64,000 nt of DNA, taken from Thamnaconus septentrionalis. Taxonomy: Eukaryota > Chordata > Actinopteri > Tetraodontiformes > Monacanthidae. The position numbers and the translations under genes are program-made. Under the pieces are notes generated by a model. The model ran no database searches. It saw nothing but the letters and a program-made list of their open reading frames with translations, and was not told where the DNA came from. Of this stretch, positions 62,030 to 64,000 are shown piece by piece (position 1 is the stretch's first letter; every line of letters begins with the position of its first letter). The stretch covers positions 9,832,001 through 9,896,000 of the forward strand of contig CM020511.1 in the NCBI GenBank assembly GCA_009823395.1, read 5' to 3'.

Positions 62030-62740
62030 TTGGAGTGTGTATGTTTCAAAAGCGCCAACGTTCCCACACGTTGGAGCGCGGATGTTGGATTCCACGGCGA
62101 GGTTGTCCAATCGTATGGCTGTCGTGAGTGCACAACCTGCCGCGTAGTGCATCTCGTACGCGGACGGGCGGACACGCAGAGGACCACGAGGCGCATCCAC
62201 TGGGCAGCAACTCAACACACAGTGAAGATTGTTTATGGCCTGCCCAAAGTAATTAATCTCCCTTCTCGATGAAAATGAATCGGATTAAACCTTCTTGAGG
62301 GCCCATGCAGCCAGTCTGTGTCCCCGCGATGTGCCGACACTCAAATCTCCGGCTGCTCCTCCGGAGCCGCTTGGTACCCACAATGCCGAGTCCTACACGC
62401 CCAGATTGACTGGCTCCGCCCCGACAATGAACCGCATGGTGACTGTGGAGCGTAATCACATTCTTCTGCTTGTCCGAATGCTTGTCTTTCACGGTGCGGG
62501 GAGACGCCGGGGCGGGGGAGTGGTTGCGGAGTGGCGCCTAAGTGAACTGGAATCACACTCTGACCTTTTGACGGAGACGCCGCAGCACTCCAAGAGTTTG
62601 AGTTGATTAGGATTTCATCTGTGTGTCCGTGGCCGCGGGTGTAACACATGTTCACACGGCCACTTGACCTTTTTGTCCCGCAGCACCCAGATGAGGCTCG
62701 TGCGTCCTCTTCATGCAAGTGGTTCTGCGGGTCAACATAC
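62030..62740. promoter_or_regulatory. CpG-rich block with GC boxes, alternative tsnare1 promoter candidate
   Basis: CpG-rich from about 62060 to 62190 and 62320 to 62740. It carries GC boxes in both orientations: CTCCGCCCCG (62414-62423) and GGGGCGGGGG (62509-62518). It lies about 0.8-1.5 kb upstream of the tsnare1 coding exon, which has a 3' splice site and so needs an upstream leader exon. No strong donor is visible inside the block, so the assignment is weaker than its position suggests. Confidence 0.35.
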
Positions 62741-63532
62741 TAAATAGCCCGGCGCCAAAAAAACATTCACTGGATTTCAGTTCTTGTGTGCTTGATGCAG
62801 CACAGCCACTCTACTACCCTTCTCCTGACAGACACCCACACGCGTACTGTGCATTTTGTGCTGCAGAAATACATTTGTTGAATATTCTGAAACTATTCTG
62901 GCTTCATTATCATAATAATTCATAAAATCTTTAGAACGACTCATTCTGACCCTCAGATATTCTATTGCAAATTGCTGTCTAGGACACTGTATGCATCCAA
63001 ATGAGTCAGAAATTGGAATTTTGTGGCGCTCTTATCTTGGTACAAGAGCAATGGCACATGTAGCATTAAAATTCAAATATCAAAGTATATTATTAAATTA
63101 AAAAACAATCCTAAAAAGCTGCACCGACTTTAGTGCTTCTTTCAATTGTGAAAATATGAAGCGGTCTTCGAAGACTTTGACATTGCAAAGGTTTCCAAAA
63201 AATTCACTCTAAAATATTAACTGCACTTAAATGAGCCTCTTGTAACTAATTGCTGTAGCAAATTTAAACATTATCCTCCATGAGTTTCAGAAAAAAAAAA
63301 TCCAAGATAAATGTTATGCTCATGATAATGAAGGCATTTACAGCGTCATTAGTCAGGTGCCTTTATTTCAGGGCAGTAGTAGGTTGACACTTGGACAAGT
63401 GAAGAGAGTGGAAACATATTTAGAAATGAGAATAAGAATACTTTTTGAATTCAACGCTGGGGAAATTTGCCTAATTACAGCAGCATTCAAGTCATTCACA
63501 CGATTCTTTTTGAACTCTGTTTTCTTCTACAG
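62741..63532 (+). other. intronic sequence upstream of tsnare1 coding exon
   Basis: AT-rich, ending in the 3' splice site TTTTCTTCTACAG (last intron base 63532) with a good pyrimidine tract. The open frame that runs through the splice site from 63357 is not translated sequence. Confidence 0.6.
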
Positions 63533-63651
63533 GTACCTGTCGCTGAATCATCCCCAACAAGGCATAATGTCGTACGGCTCCATTGATGGAGGCTCTTTTG
63601 GCAGCCGCAACCCATTCGGAGGTCCTACGAGGCAGGGCTACCAGCCAGTGG
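63533..63651 (+). CDS. tsnare1: t-SNARE domain-containing protein 1, first coding exon (partial gene)
   Basis: The exon carries 34 nt of 5' leader (63533-63566), then ATG at 63567 and 28 codons plus one base, ending G|GTAAGG (intron from 63652, phase 1). The peptide begins MSYGSIDGGSFGSRNPFGGP and continues TRQGYQPV. Human TSNARE1 starts in the same way (MSYGSI..GG.GSR.PFGGP.RQG.QP), and its next codon also begins with G. TSNARE1 is a syntaxin-like t-SNARE of the endosomal system, with an N-terminal Myb/SANT-like part in some forms, a syntaxin helical domain, a SNARE coiled coil and a C-terminal membrane anchor. All of these lie in later exons outside this window. The start is chosen because it is the first ATG after the acceptor and matches the conserved N-terminus. 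Syntaxin-7/12 proteins share only the first few residues. Confidence 0.9.
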
Positions 63652-64000
63652 GTAAGGACATTGGTTTCTATGAAGAAAAGCACTTACGGCATGAAAGCGT
63701 TGCCCTTTCTAATCCGAAGCACTGTGATAATAGCCCAATAAAGGGTACAACACCATCGCCAGAATGTTTGGTATCACACAACCCTGATGGATTTGTAAAA
63801 TGCTATGATGGGGAAATGAGTTTTTTTTATTCACATTTATTTCTCTTGTCTTGTAAAATGCATCAAAAAAGTTGGTTTTAGAGTTTCATTCTAAAGTATG
63901 TTTGATATTTTCGAATATAATATAATAACATTGTCTCATTTTTCAGTTGTGTTCACAAAAGGAACAGAGACTAAATGAATCTATTTGATCAACAAGCATG
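63652..64000 (+). other. start of tsnare1 intron after the first coding exon
   Basis: AT-rich intronic sequence beginning GTAAGG and running to the window edge. The long frame that reads on to 63881 is read-through into the intron. Confidence 0.75.

Noticed and set aside
63357..63566. N-terminal extension of the tsnare1 frame upstream of the ATG
   Set aside because: The frame reads through a clear 3' splice site at 63532, and the conserved N-terminus begins at ATG 63567.

Overview
ORGANISM AND NATURE. The window reads as nuclear DNA of a teleost fish: the coding signal is split by introns, there are no prokaryotic gene strings, and the interspersed repeats are typical of fish (a tRNA-derived SINE with a GGAT-repeat tail, several hAT-type MITEs, a TTAA-flanked piggyBac-like MITE, Penelope and L2/Rex-like LINE remnants, and many TG, GATA and AT microsatellites). 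No species can be named from this alone. Nearly all open frames of 60 to 180 codons are chance or microsatellite frames. LAYOUT. Positions 1-9600 hold two CpG-rich blocks (about 4.67-5.56 kb and 8.28-9.54 kb) that look like promoter or 5' exon sequence, plus one hAT MITE. Positions 9.6-38 kb are mostly non-coding, with decayed transposable elements and a few coding-like or CpG-rich islands (32.1 and 36.0 kb). Around 38.46-38.62 kb is a compact promoter-like block with a ZNF143-type motif, an E-box and a 5' splice donor on the plus strand. Positions 39-62 kb are again intergenic or intronic, with MITEs, LINE debris, two stretches with paired homeodomain-type sites, and long microsatellites. A GC-box-containing CpG-rich block lies at 62.03-62.74 kb. 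THE ONE CONFIDENT GENE. At the right edge (63533-63651, plus strand) is the first coding exon of tsnare1 (t-SNARE domain containing 1), with a clean 3' splice site before it and a phase-1 donor after it. The gene continues beyond the window, and its 5' untranslated exon(s) must lie inside it; the blocks at 38.5 kb and 62.0-62.7 kb are the two best candidates. In mammals the gene next to the TSNARE1 5' end is ADGRB1, in the opposite direction; the CpG block at 8.3-9.5 kb with a minus-strand donor would fit its first non-coding exon, but this is inference. HOW IT FITS TOGETHER. The window is best described as the long regulatory and upstream/5'-intronic territory of tsnare1, filled with fish transposons. 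I found no convincing undescribed system. The most useful leads are the candidate promoters, three coding-like islands of unknown identity, and the paired homeodomain sites.
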